This document shows, one piece after another, positions 18,238-28,850 of a DNA stretch of 64,000 nucleotides. The stretch's first letter is position 1; every line of letters begins with the position of its first letter. The notes beneath the pieces were generated by a model that made no database searches, was not told where the DNA came from, and was given only the letters and a program-made list of their open reading frames with translations. Made by a program: the position numbers and the translations under genes. The stretch comes from Diacronema lutheri (Eukaryota > Haptophyta > Pavlovophyceae > Pavlovales > Pavlovaceae): contig JAGTXO010000036.1 of NCBI GenBank assembly GCA_019448385.1, positions 186,001 through 250,000 of the forward strand. The letters are read 5' to 3'.

Positions 18238-20129
18238 ATGGGAAACGGCCCAAACTTTTCTGGCCGAGGAGCCATCATCAGCGCGATGCAGCGCGCGTCG
18301 CGCAGCCGGCACGCGGTGGCCAACCGGGCGCGGTGCTTGAGCGCGCCAGCAAGCACGGGCTTCAAGCGCTTCCCCGTATTGCGCACGCAGGACACGGGCC
18401 AGGATCTCGTGCGCAACCCGCTCTTCAACAAGGGCACGGCGTTCATGATGTCGGAGCGCGACAGGCTGGGCATCCGCGGGCTGCTGCCGCCCAAGGTGCT
18501 CTCGATGGACGCGCAGCTAGACAACGAGATGGCCAACATTCGGAAGCTCACGGACCCGCTCATGAAGAACCTCGCAATGCAGGACCTGCAGGACCGCAAT
18601 GAGACCCTCTTCCACCGGCTGCTGATCGACAACATCCACGAGCTCGCGCCCGTCGTGTACACGCCGACGGTCGGCAAGGTGTGCCAGCACTTTGGCGACA
18701 ACTTTCGGCGCGGGCGCGGGATGTACTTCTCGTCCAAGGACAAGGGCGAGATGTCCGCTATGACGTACAACTGGGCCGCGAAGGACATCCAGATCGTCGT
18801 CGTGACGGACGGCTCGCGGATCCTCGGGCTGGGCGACTTGGGCGCAAACGGGATGGGCATCCCGATCGGCAAGCTCGCGCTCTACTGTGCGTGTGGCGGG
18901 ATCGCGCCTCACCGCGTGCTCCCGGTGATGCTCGACCTCGGCACCGACAACCTCGACCTGCTCAACCACCCGCACTACCTCGGCGTGCAGCACCGACGGC
19001 TGCAGGGTTCCGATTACTACGAGCTGCTCGACGAGTTCATGGCGGCCATACAGACGCGCTGGCCCAAGGCGCTGATCCAGTTTGAGGATTTCTCGAGCGA
19101 CAAGGCGAGCCCCATCCTCGACACCTACCGCCACGACTACCTCTGCTTCAACGATGACGTGCAAGGGACGGGCGCCGCCGTGCTCGCCGGCATCCTGGGC
19201 TCGCTCCGGCAGCGCGGCAAGGGCGCGGCCGGGCTGCTCGAGGAACGCGTCATCATGTGCGGCGCGGGCTCTGCGGGGATGGGCATCCTCAAGCAGCTGC
19301 TCGACGCGATGCAGGTCCACGGCATCTCGCGCGACGAGGCGGCCAAGGCTCTCTACCTCGTCGACTACACCGGCTGCGTTGGCAGCTCCACCGAGCGCGA
19401 CGAGCTGACCCGCCAGCAGGTCGCCGCGAGCAAGGGGGCGCTCGACGGCGCCAAGCTGCCCGCGCTGATTGAGGCTGTGCGCCCGACGATGATCATTGGC
19501 TGCACGGGCAAGGGCGGCCTCTTCACTGAGGAAGTGGTGAGCAAGATGGCCGCAGCGTCCGACAGGCCGGCCATCTTTGCGCTCTCAAACCCGACCGCCA
19601 ACTCCGAGTGCACGGCGGAGGAGGCGTACGTGTGGAGCAAAGGGCGCGCGATCTACGCGTCGGGCAGCCCGATGGCCGAGGTGATCCTCGACGGCAAGAA
19701 GCTCATCCCCTCACAGTGCAACAACATGTACATCTTCCCCGGCGTTGGGCTCGGCGCGTCGCTCGCCGGGTCGAAGCGGGTCACCGACCGCATGTTCATC
19801 AAGGCGGCCGAGGCCGTCGCTGACTCTATCTCCGACGCGGTGCGCGCGCGCGCACACACACCGCCACACGGCCAGCAGACCGATCGCGCGCGCGCAGTGC
19901 TTGACTCGCGCCACGCGCGTCCTGCGCGCAGGAGCTCGCCGAGGGGCGCGTCTTCCCGCAGCTCACGACGATCCGCGAGGTCTCCAAGGCCGTTGCGATC
20001 GCCGTGTACCAGTCCGCCATCGACGAGGACGTTGCGACAATCTACCCAAAGGAGCGCGAGACGATCGTCGAGAATGTCAACCGCCGCTTCTACGACCCGA
20101 GCTACGTGACACTCGCCAGGGGCGAGTGA
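18238..20129 (+). CDS. Malic enzyme (NAD(P)-dependent, decarboxylating)
   Basis: Exons 18238-19839 and 19932-20129 (92-bp GT-AG intron, phase 0) give 599 residues. Signatures: the N-terminal malic domain with ELAPVVYTPTVGKVCQ and FSSKDKGEM; the catalytic and substrate block VTDGSRILGLGDLGANGMGI; the metal-site region QFEDFSSDKA; the NAD-binding motif GAGSAGMGI; and FALSNPT. The C-terminal exon contains SAIDEDVATIYP-type sequence as in other malic enzymes. It oxidatively decarboxylates malate to pyruvate. The first ~45 residues (SAMQRASRSRHAVANRARCLSA) are basic and lack acids, compatible with mitochondrial targeting. The cofactor preference cannot be read with confidence. Confidence 0.93.
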
Positions 20130-20340
20130 GCCAGACGGGTGGGTGTGAGCATGGACGACGGACGCGCCGGCGCGCCCTAGTAATGGTCGTTGCCATCGTC
20201 GGCCTCCACGCAAGCCGTGCATTGTCAAAGGTCGGGTGTCGGGCGTGCGAGCAGCGGAGCCCCCACTCCTTCCCTCCTTTCACAAGTCGCGAGTCAGGGT
20301 TCGATGCTTCCCAGTTCCCACCACTTTTCTGCTCACGCCC

Positions 20341-21000
20341 ATGGCTCTCGCGTTCGCGTTCGCACTCGGCGCGACAGCGCCGTGCCACGCGCCCTGCGCC
20401 GTGGTGGTCAGCCGCTTGGGCACCTCATGCACCTTAATGCGCACGGCCCTCGCGCGACGGGCGAGCATCGTCGCGTCGAGCAGCCCGTCGGCCGGCGATG
20501 TGGCGATGCTTGAGGCAGTCGGCGCGCTTCAACGGGGCGCGACGCTCGAGGCGTCGGCGCTGCTTCGCGGGGCGAGGGACGCGTACCGCGCAGCCGGGGG
20601 TGCATCCGCGTCGCAGCTCGCGCTCCTCGACGACGTGGAGGCGCGCGTGCGTGGCGCACTTGTGCGCGAGCATGCCACAAAGAAGCCAGACCCACTCGCC
20701 GCGCGCACCGTGCTGCGCAAGCTCGAAGGCGACGAGATCTTGCAGGAGGCGCTGCGCCTGTTCAACGCAAAGGAGTACGCGGGCGCTCTCGAGGCGGTGC
20801 AGCGTGCGCGCGAGTCGTTCACCGCCGCGGGCGCGAGCATCGCCGCCGACCGAGAAACGGTGGTCGGCAACCTCTACTCGCTCGTCTCGCGCGAGGCGGA
20901 GCGGCAGGTGCACAACGCCCGCCTGCTCAAGATCAAAGAGCTCGCCGAGTTGAAACGGCAGAGAGACGAGGCCACAAAAAGGACGCCCGACATGCAGTGA
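20341..21000 (+). CDS. Small organelle-targeted TPR-like protein, unidentified
   Basis: 219 residues from the ATG at 20341 (the frame extends upstream to 20236). The N terminus is hydrophobic (MALAFAFALGATAPCHAPCAVVV) then Ser/Arg/Ala-rich, like the bipartite signal plus transit sequence of complex plastids. The rest is helical with two TPR-like pairs (LRGARDAYRAAGGASASQL; ALRLFNAKEYAGALEAVQRA). It ends in a charged helix. The family is not recognised; plastid location is inferred from the leader. Confidence 0.6.
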   Translation: MALAFAFALGATAPCHAPCAVVVSRLGTSCTLMRTALARRASIVASSSPSAGDVAMLEAVGALQRGATLEASALLRGARDAYRAAGGASASQLALLDDVEARVRGALVREHATKKPDPLAARTVLRKLEGDEILQEALRLFNAKEYAGALEAVQRARESFTAAGASIAADRETVVGNLYSLVSREAERQVHNARLLKIKELAELKRQRDEATKRTPDMQ

Positions 21001-21121
21001 CACTCTCTTTCGCTGTACTTGGCCGCGCCGGCACATGGGCGGCACCTGCGCTCCCAAGAGGCCCGCCCGACCTGCGCGGCCGTGCCGCGCCGGCCCGGGC
21101 ACGACTGGCGGCGCACGCGCC

Positions 21122-22603
21122 TCACGACTTCCACTGCCCTTTAAGCGTGCGCGTCGTGCGCCCCTTCGCGCCCTCGTGCACGAGCATCACCTTGACCTCG
21201 CCCCTCTTGCCGTCCCATTTGAGCTCGGCGCTGACCGTGCCGCCCGTGCGCAGCCGCGCCGCCGCCTGCGTGCCAAAGTCAACGCCAAACGGCGTCGAGT
21301 CGAGAAGGGCGCGCAGCTCCTTGGTCATCTTGCCCTTGGCCATCGCCTTGAACGTGCCCACCTGCATCTTCGGCCCCACCCAGCCGGCAAAGACGAGCAC
21401 GCACACGGTGCCAAAATCCTTGTGCGGCCCGTACGCGATGCCCACCTTTGTGAAGTCCTCCTTGAGGATTGTCTTCCGGTGCCCGCGCGACGGCACATCA
21501 TCGTCAACCAGCATAGAGAGCACGATCTCTGGCGCCGAAGTCGACATGTAGTCAATATTCTCTGCGCACGCGCGCCGCCACTCGCACTGGCGCGCGACGC
21601 GATCCCATGTCGTGCAGCCATCCGAGCCCGAGTGGCCCGTCAGACCCTTCGGCCCAATGTCGTCCACGTGGTCCTGCGCCGCGCGCGTGAGCTCCTCGGA
21701 GAGCGCGAGCTCGGCGAGGGGCTTGGTGAGGCGCATCACGCGGATGCACGCCTCGACGGCCTTGCGGCCCTCGGCGAGCTGGAGGAATACGCCATCGGCC
21801 TTCTGGATGCGATCGTGCGCGTCGATCTTCTCCGAGCGCCTTTGCAGCAGCGGCACGATGCTCTTCGGGTTGCGCCGCGCTCTGTTGAGCAGTCGCAGCA
21901 CATTCGCCACATTCACCTCAGGCGCCACCTCGCCAAAGCCAGGCACGTCGTCGGTCTGCACGGCGGCGTCGGCGGTGGTCACGCCATCGTCATCGCCCGC
22001 GACGAGCACGCGCTTCGCCCTCGCCACGCCGCCCACGCCCACATCGTCGTCGAGGTCGCCCGTCACCTCGTACGCCTCGTCCGCGACCGACACGACCGCG
22101 TCGAGCCCAGCGCCGGCGCCGGCGCGCTCGTCGTCGTCGTGAGCTGCGTGGTGCGACGCGGTGACCGATGCTGCGCCGAGCACGCGCTCGCCGAACTCGA
22201 CCTCCTCGTCACCCGCCTCACTCGGCGCGCGTGCGCCGCGACCGGGCGAGCGGCCGGGCGAGCGGCCGGGCGAGCGGCCGGGAGAATGGCCGGGCGACTT
22301 GTGTGAGCGCGCGGATGACACAGGGCTGTGGGTCGAGCGGGCCGAGGACGCTCGGCTCACCGAGCGAGAGGACGAGGCGCCGGCGCCCACGTGCCGGGCT
22401 GGCGAGTTTGACGGCGACCTCGACGTGAGCCGCTGGCCGGTCGACGCGCCGGCCGGCTTGAGCCCGCCCGATCGGTCGGCCCTTGGGCCGGCGCTGCCAG
22501 CGCGCCCAATCTTCTTGCCGCCCGCGCTGGACGGCCGCATGCCGCCACCTGACATCCTCGCGCCCGTCGCCGGCGCCTTTGGGACGCGCGAGACGGCCTT
22601 CAT
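21122..22603 (-). CDS. CAP (SCP/PR-1) superfamily domain protein with Ser-Pro-Gly repeats
   Basis: 493 residues from the ATG at 22601-22603. The C-terminal ~250 residues carry a CAP fold: LTGHSGSDGCTTWDRV, CAENIDY, SMLVDDDVPSRGHRKTIL, KVGIAYGPHKDFGTVCV. The first part is basic and disordered, with a tandem repeat of GRSP (12-bp DNA repeat near 22243-22290) and many Ser/Arg. Most CAP proteins are secreted, but no signal peptide is visible here. A further upstream in-frame start (22807) would overlap the ECD gene, so it is rejected. The start lies 125 bp from divergent ECD. The function is unknown. Confidence 0.7.
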   Translation of the reverse strand: MKAVSRVPKAPATGARMSGGGMRPSSAGGKKIGRAGSAGPRADRSGGLKPAGASTGQRLTSRSPSNSPARHVGAGASSSRSVSRASSARSTHSPVSSARSHKSPGHSPGRSPGRSPGRSPGRGARAPSEAGDEEVEFGERVLGAASVTASHHAAHDDDERAGAGAGLDAVVSVADEAYEVTGDLDDDVGVGGVARAKRVLVAGDDDGVTTADAAVQTDDVPGFGEVAPEVNVANVLRLLNRARRNPKSIVPLLQRRSEKIDAHDRIQKADGVFLQLAEGRKAVEACIRVMRLTKPLAELALSEELTRAAQDHVDDIGPKGLTGHSGSDGCTTWDRVARQCEWRRACAENIDYMSTSAPEIVLSMLVDDDVPSRGHRKTILKEDFTKVGIAYGPHKDFGTVCVLVFAGWVGPKMQVGTFKAMAKGKMTKELRALLDSTPFGVDFGTQAAARLRTGGTVSAELKWDGKRGEVKVMLVHEGAKGRTTRTLKGQWKS

Positions 22604-22728
22604 CGGTCGGCCGTACAACCTGAAGGGAAAGCTCGGCCGATTTCTCGGAAACTTGCACCAACGATGGCGGCTGTTCCCATATAGGGGGGCAGAGGACATG
22701 CGTGCGGCGTGCGGCATCAACATCAACG

Positions 22729-25404
22729 ATGGCGGACGTGGAGGACGTGCTGAGCTTTCGCGTGTTCGTCGACCCGGTCGCCGGCGCCGACGCGGCGTCG
22801 CACGCACGCGGGATGGAGGACGTGGCGCGCGTGCTCCATCTCCACGCCGCGATTCTCACGGATGGCCATCTATGGCACCGCGACGCGTTTACGCTCGCGG
22901 CTGTGTCGTCGCCGGCGGCCGATGATGAGCCGCACCTCGCGGGCGAGCTGCGTTATGGCGAGAACGTGGAGGACGAGTGGCTTGCGGTGTGGCTGCTGCT
23001 GGAGCTCACCACCGCCTTTCCCGCGCTCACCGCGACCGCGGAGGACGGCGCGGACGGGCAGCTGCTGCTGATCGAGGCGGCACGCTGCCTGCCGCGCTGG
23101 CTTAGCCCCGAGACGAGCGGCAACCGCGTGCTCATCCGCGCGGGCGGCGTGCTGCTCGTCGAGCGCGAACATGCGCTCGCCGATCCGTCGGGCGGCGTCC
23201 GCCTCGCCGACGCGCTCGCGGCCGCGCGCGCGCGCGTCGCGCCGCTTCACGGCGGTATTACGGCCGCAGTGCGCCGCCGGCTGCGCGGCTTCCCGGCCGA
23301 GGCGGTGCGGCTGTCGACGCACCGCAAGCGGCTCGTGCTGCCGCTGCCCGCCGCGCGCGCGCTCGCGGCTGCGCCCTGGCTCGTCCCGCGCGCCGTCGAG
23401 GCGCTGTGCGCGCGCGACGCGCTCTCAATGCGCGCGGCGGAGCGCATGGCGCTCCTCGCACCTCGCAAGCACCCGCCCGTCGTGTGTCGCGTGCGCTTCA
23501 CGCGCTGCGTGTACGCGCAGCTGCTCTCACAGCGGCTCACGCCACCGCGCGCCGCCGGCTTCGACCTCCCGCCGCCATCCCACCCCGCGCACGAGCGCGC
23601 CGTGCTCTCCGCGCGCCTCACCGTCGCCATGGAGATGGCCGCCGCGGACGAGGCGCGCGGCGCGGCGCGCGCGGCGCGGCGTGGTGAGCGCGCGCGCGAG
23701 GAGACCGCGGCGCGCGCGATGGAGCCGCTGAGCGCGGCGCAGGTCGACCGCAGCCTGCTACTGCTGCGCGCAACGGTCGAGGCCAGCGCAAGCGACGCGC
23801 GCGCCGCGCCGACGCGCGAGCAACCGACGCGCGACGCGTTGCTCGCGCGCGCGGCGGCCGACGCGTCGCGCGAGGGCGTTGGCGACGGGGCAGGCGGTGC
23901 GTTGCCTCGCACGGCCGCGCGCGAGCGGCAGTCCGTGGGCTGCGCGCTCACCCTTGCCGCGCCGAGCGCGCACGACGTGGCCGCCGCTCATGCGGCGGCC
24001 GACGCGCTGCTCGCGCGCGCGCGCGGTGCGCGGCGCACCCGCGACGAGGGCGAGGGCGGTGGTGGTGGCAGTGGCGGCGACGGCGATGGCGTGAGCTGGG
24101 GCGAGCTGGTGGCTGCGAGCGCGCACCTGCGCCGCGCCGAGCTGGGCGTGCCGTCCGACAGCAGGTCCGACACCGCCCCTTCCGACAGCGCAGCGTCATC
24201 CTGCTCGGACTCGGATGACTGGCTCACGGTGGACGAGGCGGACCTTGAGGCGCTTATGCGACAGCGGGCGGGCGCGGACGACGAGGCGGAGGCGCGGGAC
24301 GAGGCCGACGGTGGAGGGGGCGGCGGCGACGGTGGCGATGGCGGTCGAGCCACGGAGGCGAGCGCGCCCACTGCCGACGGTGCAGCGCGTGCCGACGTCG
24401 GCGGCGCGCGATCGGGCGCGCGATCGGGCGCGCGATCAGGTGCGCGTGACGACCCGATCGAGCGCATGCTGCACGGCCTGCGCCACTTCATGGAGGGGTC
24501 GTCCGGAGTCGACGGCGTGGAGCTCGGCGCGACGCGCGCGCGCGCGGCCGCCGCGCAAGGCGCGGCGGCTGCTGCACAGGGCGGCGATTTGAGAGAAGAG
24601 GCGGGAGACGATCCGTTCGTGCCGGTCCTCCTCGACGATGCCAAGCTGCGCGCTGTCCTCGCGCGGCTCGAGCGCGGCAGCGGCAGCGGCGGCGAAAGCG
24701 CGGCGGACGCGCGCGCGAGCGATCGCATCGGTGCGGCCAGCTCGTCCGCAGGCGCTGCGGCGCAGGGCGGGCCGCAGGGCGGGCGACGAAAAAAGGATGG
24801 CGGCGGCAGCTCCACGAGCGCGTCTGCGAGTGGGGGCGAGGATGGGGAGGAGGATGGTGAGGAGGATGGTGAGGTGGGCGGGGAGGCGTGGGAGGAGGGG
24901 AACGCGCAGGGCGAGTCGTGGGAGGAGGAGGAGGAGGAGGGAGGGGAGGAGGGGGAGGATGAGCTACAGGAGGGGGACGGCAGCTTCGAAATGGGGCCGG
25001 ACGGCACGCACAGCCTCGCGCAACTGATGGCAGCCATGGATGCGCAGCTCGGCGAGCATGACGCGCAGCGGAGGCGCACAACCGACGCGCGCGCGCCCAC
25101 GCAGCGGCCGCATCCGCCGTCCGACGCCGCGCCCGCGTCGGGTGCGCGCAGCGCTCGCGGTGCGCCCGGCGCGTCCAGCGCGGACGCGGAGCTGGCCGCG
25201 CGCATGCTCGCCGCGCTCGAGGCGGAAGCGGGCATGAGCGGCCCAGCCTCGAGCCTGCTTGCAAGCCTTGGCATTGTGCTCCCGCCACCCACCGCCCATG
25301 AGTTCGAGTCTGGCGCTCATGGCGGGGTTGAGCGCGCGCCGTGCGGCAGCAGGAGCGGCGGCGCGTCGGGCGGCGGCACCGACCCGCTCAGCCTTGACGA
25401 ATGA
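22729..25404 (+). CDS. ECD: Ecdysoneless/SGT1 family protein (ECD)
   Basis: 891 residues, no intron. The first ~310 residues follow the ECD/SGT1 family closely: FGENIEDEW-type YGENVEDEWLAVWLL, LLLIEAARCLPRWLSPETSGNRV, GITAAVRRRLRGFP, FTRCVYAQLLSQR, and FDLPPPSHP. The remainder is long, acidic and low-complexity (Glu/Gly runs near 24840-24960), matching the acidic tail seen in ECD. ECD proteins act in pre-mRNA splicing (PRPF8 assembly) and co-chaperone or cell-cycle functions. The gene is divergent from the CAP gene. Confidence 0.85.
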   Translation: MADVEDVLSFRVFVDPVAGADAASHARGMEDVARVLHLHAAILTDGHLWHRDAFTLAAVSSPAADDEPHLAGELRYGENVEDEWLAVWLLLELTTAFPALTATAEDGADGQLLLIEAARCLPRWLSPETSGNRVLIRAGGVLLVEREHALADPSGGVRLADALAAARARVAPLHGGITAAVRRRLRGFPAEAVRLSTHRKRLVLPLPAARALAAAPWLVPRAVEALCARDALSMRAAERMALLAPRKHPPVVCRVRFTRCVYAQLLSQRLTPPRAAGFDLPPPSHPAHERAVLSARLTVAMEMAAADEARGAARAARRGERAREETAARAMEPLSAAQVDRSLLLLRATVEASASDARAAPTREQPTRDALLARAAADASREGVGDGAGGALPRTAARERQSVGCALTLAAPSAHDVAAAHAAADALLARARGARRTRDEGEGGGGGSGGDGDGVSWGELVAASAHLRRAELGVPSDSRSDTAPSDSAASSCSDSDDWLTVDEADLEALMRQRAGADDEAEARDEADGGGGGGDGGDGGRATEASAPTADGAARADVGGARSGARSGARSGARDDPIERMLHGLRHFMEGSSGVDGVELGATRARAAAAQGAAAAAQGGDLREEAGDDPFVPVLLDDAKLRAVLARLERGSGSGGESAADARASDRIGAASSSAGAAAQGGPQGGRRKKDGGGSSTSASASGGEDGEEDGEEDGEVGGEAWEEGNAQGESWEEEEEEGGEEGEDELQEGDGSFEMGPDGTHSLAQLMAAMDAQLGEHDAQRRRTTDARAPTQRPHPPSDAAPASGARSARGAPGASSADAELAARMLAALEAEAGMSGPASSLLASLGIVLPPPTAHEFESGAHGGVERAPCGSRSGGASGGGTDPLSLDE

Positions 25405-25714
25405 CGCGTCGGTGCCCACCCCCCCCCCCCATTTCCCCCCCCCCCCCCCCCCCCCAACCACCCCCTCCTATGCGGCCTCCGGTCCGGCGATGCGCCGGAT
25501 CGACGGCGCCGCGCGGTGCGGATGATCCGGTCGAGCGGCACGGCAGTCCGGACGTGCGCGCCGCGGAGGGGGTGACGCTGCGACTGCCGCTTTGGCACCC
25601 CGTTCCCCAATATGGTTCCTATTGGATTCCTAAAAAAAGAAGTTCTGACCAAGGAGTCAAGCCCGACCTTTCCAGGCAAGTCGGGCCGGAGCCTCCGCAT
25701 CGATCGGCTCTTCA
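25405..25714. other. Intergenic region with a long poly-C tract
   Basis: Between ECD and the first channel copy. It contains a C homopolymer interrupted once by ATTT (about 25419-25455). Near 25605-25680 it has lower-GC sequence with an A run. An undetected 5' exon of the channel gene, with its signal peptide, could lie here; none is convincing. Confidence 0.5.
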
Positions 25715-27128
25715 ATGCGCGCGCTGAAGAGCCTGCACACCGACGAGCCAGAGGCGGCGCCGCTCGCATCAATCGGCGCGTGGAACGACTCGGTCGCCGA
25801 GCTGAAGCGCCAGGCCACCAAGACGATCTACGTGCACTCGCGCGTCATCTACGTCGGCCACGTCGACCTGACGTCGCAGACCTTCTTCTGCCGCTTCGAC
25901 CTATTCGTCGCGTGGGACCCGAAGGAGTGCGGCACGACGGAGACGTTCGACCCGTTCCTGCGCATGCCGCAGAGCGAGTCGTGGAGCGAGCTCTTCCGCT
26001 TCCCACACGAGACGCCGGCGGGGCACGTTGGCTTCCGCGCGACGTGCGTCGCGGCGCTGGTCGCGCGCCGGGCGCGAGCGCGCGCCGGGGCGACGCGCGC
26101 CGTGCGAGAGCCGGAGCGCTGATCGCGCGTGCACGCGCCTGTTTGCGCTGCGTGCCGCCGCAGGTACGAGGGCGTCTTCATCTGCGCGCTCGAGCTCGAG
26201 TCGTTCCCGTTCGACGCGCAGGCGTTCGACATCCGCATCCAGATGGGCAAGGACAAGGTGAGCGGCGCCAACCTGTCGCTGACCAACGGGTACAAGCTCG
26301 AGCATAACGCGAGCTTCCCGAACATGATCGCGCCGCAAATCTCGGACGAGTACGAGTTCCGCCCGCTCCGCTATTCGCTGAGCGTCACGTCGCGCCTCGA
26401 GTCGCCCGAGCCGCGGTGCGAGTACATGATCAGCATACCGGCGAGCCGCAAGTCGGGCTACTACCTGAGCAACCACTACTTCTTCGTGCTGCTCATGTTC
26501 TTCTTCTCGTTCACCTTCTTCGTCCTCCCCGTCGACGACATCGCCAACCGCATCATGAACAACATGGTGCGCGGCGCGGCGCGTCCCCGCGCCCGCCCGC
26601 ATGCCCTCGCCGCGATCCGCGTGTGCGTCCACGGCCGCGCCGCCCGTCGCTGATGACGGCCTGCCCCGCCCACCATCCGGCGGCCATGCTCGTGTGCAGA
26701 CGATCTTCCTCATCAACGTTGCGTTCAAGTTCTCCATGTCCGCGACGCTGCCCAAGATTGGCTACCAGACCGCGTTCGACAAATACCTCACCTTCTCGTT
26801 CGTCTACTTGCTCCTCGACCCGGCCATCTGGAGCATCATCTACGTCCTCGAGAACAGCAGCGCGGCGGACATTGGGCCCGCGGAGGTGGCGCGCCTGTGG
26901 GTGAAGAACAATTGGATGGCGATCGGCAAAGTTGGCTTGATGCTGGTGGGCTACGCCAAGCTCTACTACGACTACCTGGTCGACCGCAACAAGCGCTCGT
27001 CCACGTTTGCGCAGATGGGCAAGATGGATGACGCGCTCGTCAAGATCCTGACGGAGCAGGGCATCCGCTTCAAGCCTGACGGCACGCTTGACAACACCGC
27101 AGATTATCAGGCCTTGATGGCCTCCTGA
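25715..27128 (+). CDS. Pentameric ligand-gated ion channel (Pro-loop/Cys-loop family), copy 1
   Basis: Exons 25715-26043, 26164-26566 and 26700-27128 give 386 residues. The extracellular domain contains VIYVGHVDLTSQTFFCRFDLFVAW and the hallmark loop FPFDAQAFDIRIQMG: the FPxD of the loop is present, but the loop cysteines of animal receptors are not. TM1 is YYLSNHYFFVLLMFFFSF. TM2 begins after MNNM (TIFLINVAFKFSMSATLP) and is followed by the usual Asp-Lys-Tyr of TM3 (FDKYLTFSFVYLLL). TM4 is near IGKVGLMLVGYAKLYY. The conserved Pro after TM2 and the overall order fit pLGICs. No signal peptide is found, so a 5' exon is probably missing. A near-identical inverted copy lies at 36398-37816. Confidence 0.75.
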
Positions 27129-27409
27129 TCGATTGTCATGCCACTGGGGTAGCCAGCGACGTTGTCGAGCGTGCCCGAACCGCATGCGCCGCGCAGTGCG
27201 CCAAGCAGTGCGCGCGCGCACTCGAGGCTGCCTCCTGCTCGTGCCCGCCTGGGCGCCGCCGCACTGGTCGCGCCGTTGGCACGGTCAGCCGCCCTCGTCG
27301 CCCTCGGCGCGCCATCCAAGGTCGTCCACGCGCATCCCTGCGCGCCCTTGTCCGCGTGCGGCCGGGCACTGCCAAGGCTGGAGCAGCGCCGCGCGCACGC
27401 AAAGTGCGC

Positions 27410-28784
27410 CTAGCACTTCCAGATGCGGCACGTGTTGTCTTTTGAGCCCGTAATGATCGTGTCTCCCTCGTAGTTGAAGGCCGCGGAGAAGATCTCGTCC
27501 GTGTGGCCCTCCAACACCTGCGCACAGCGCGCAGCGCGCACGGCGGCGCGGGCGAGGGTCGGCCTTGATGCGCGGCGGGGCGGGGCGGCGGCGGTGCACG
27601 GCGCGGCGCGCGCGGCGCGCGCGCATGCGGCGGCGACTCGCCTGCAGGCAGTCGCCCGATTGTGCGTCCCAAATGCGGCAGGTCCGATCTGACGAGGCGG
27701 TGATGATCTTGGTGCCTTGCGGGTTGAAGGCAACTTTTGAGATCTCGCCCTCGTGCCCGATCAGGATGGCCTGGCACGCGCCGGTCATCGTGTTGTATAC
27801 GCGCGCCGTCCCGTCGGCCGACGCGGTGACAAGCCTCGCGCCCGTGCACGAGAAGGCGACGTCGAGGATCTCGTCGTTGTGCCCGCGCAGCGTGTTGACG
27901 CACTGCCCCGTCATCGTGTTCCAAACCTTGCACGTGCGGTCGATCGAGCCGGTGATGCATAGCTCGCCGGAGAAGTCGAACTGCGTCGACGAGATCTCGC
28001 CGCGGTGCCCCGACAGCGTGTGCAGGCACCGGCCCGTCGGCACGTCCCAGATCTTGGTCGTGTGGTCAAACGACCCGGTCAGGCACCTGTCGCCCTCCGT
28101 GTTGAAGTTGAGCGAGACGATCTCGGCGGTGTGGCCGATGAGGGTGCATAGCTCGACGCCGCGCTCAACGTCCCACAGCTTCGCCGTCGAGTCCATCGAC
28201 CCCGTCGCGACGATCGCGCCGTGCGGGTCGAAGGAGAGGCAGACGATCTCGGTCGCATGGCCGCGCAGCGTGTGCAGCAGCTCGCCCGTCTCGGCATTCC
28301 ACAGCTTTGCGGTCTTGTCGAAGGAGCCGGTGACGATCTTGTCGCCAAACGGGTTGTTGAACGCGATCGCGTACACCACGTTCTTGTGGCCCTCGAGCGT
28401 GAGCATCTCCTCGCCCGTCATCGTGTTCCACACCTTGCATGTGCGGTCGTACGAGCCCGTGATGAAGCGATCGCCGCTCTTGTTGAACGCGCAGTTGGTG
28501 AGCGGCAGGATGTGCGCGCGCAGGATCTTGAACAAGTAGAAGTTCTGCGCCTCGTTCGACTCAAGCTTCTCAATCAGCTTGTAGACCAGCTTGCGCACCT
28601 GCGGCTTGCGCTGCTCGGAGATCAGCGGCTCGTGCCGAACGATCGTGTTCACGAGCACCTCGACGTCCGTGTCGGGCGTCAGCGTGAGCAGGTCGACCGC
28701 CTTGGTGTGCAGCTCGTTGCCCTGCTCATACTCGAGCAGGATGCCCGGCGGATAGTATCGGAGCAGGAAGCGCTTCAGCTTCAT
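27410..28784 (-). CDS. DAW1: Dynein assembly factor with WD repeats (DAW1/ODA16)
   Basis: Exons 27642-28784 and 27410-27517; the 124-bp intron is GC-AG (CAG|GCGAGT). Total 416 residues, the same length as animal DAW1. The N terminus [20 protein letters not shown] with [13 protein letters not shown] is characteristic of ODA16/DAW1. Eight WD40 blades follow ([28 protein letters not shown] and so on), the last coded by the small exon ([15 protein letters not shown]). ODA16 is an intraflagellar-transport adaptor that carries outer-arm dynein into flagella, so the organism very likely makes motile flagella. Its start lies 66 bp from a divergent coiled-coil gene. Confidence 0.93.
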
Positions 28785-28850
28785 GCTCCGCGCTCCAGCA
28801 CAGCGGCCCGCGGTGAGACGGCCCACGCCAACCGCCGCGTTCGCGTCGGG

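Noticed and set aside
21035-22306. Plus-strand open frame of 423 codons opposite the CAP gene
   Set aside because: His/Arg-rich shadow frame; the minus strand carries the conserved CAP motifs.
22604-22807. Upstream extension of the CAP protein to 22807
   Set aside because: It would run over the ECD start and is low-complexity; the Met at 22603 is preferred.
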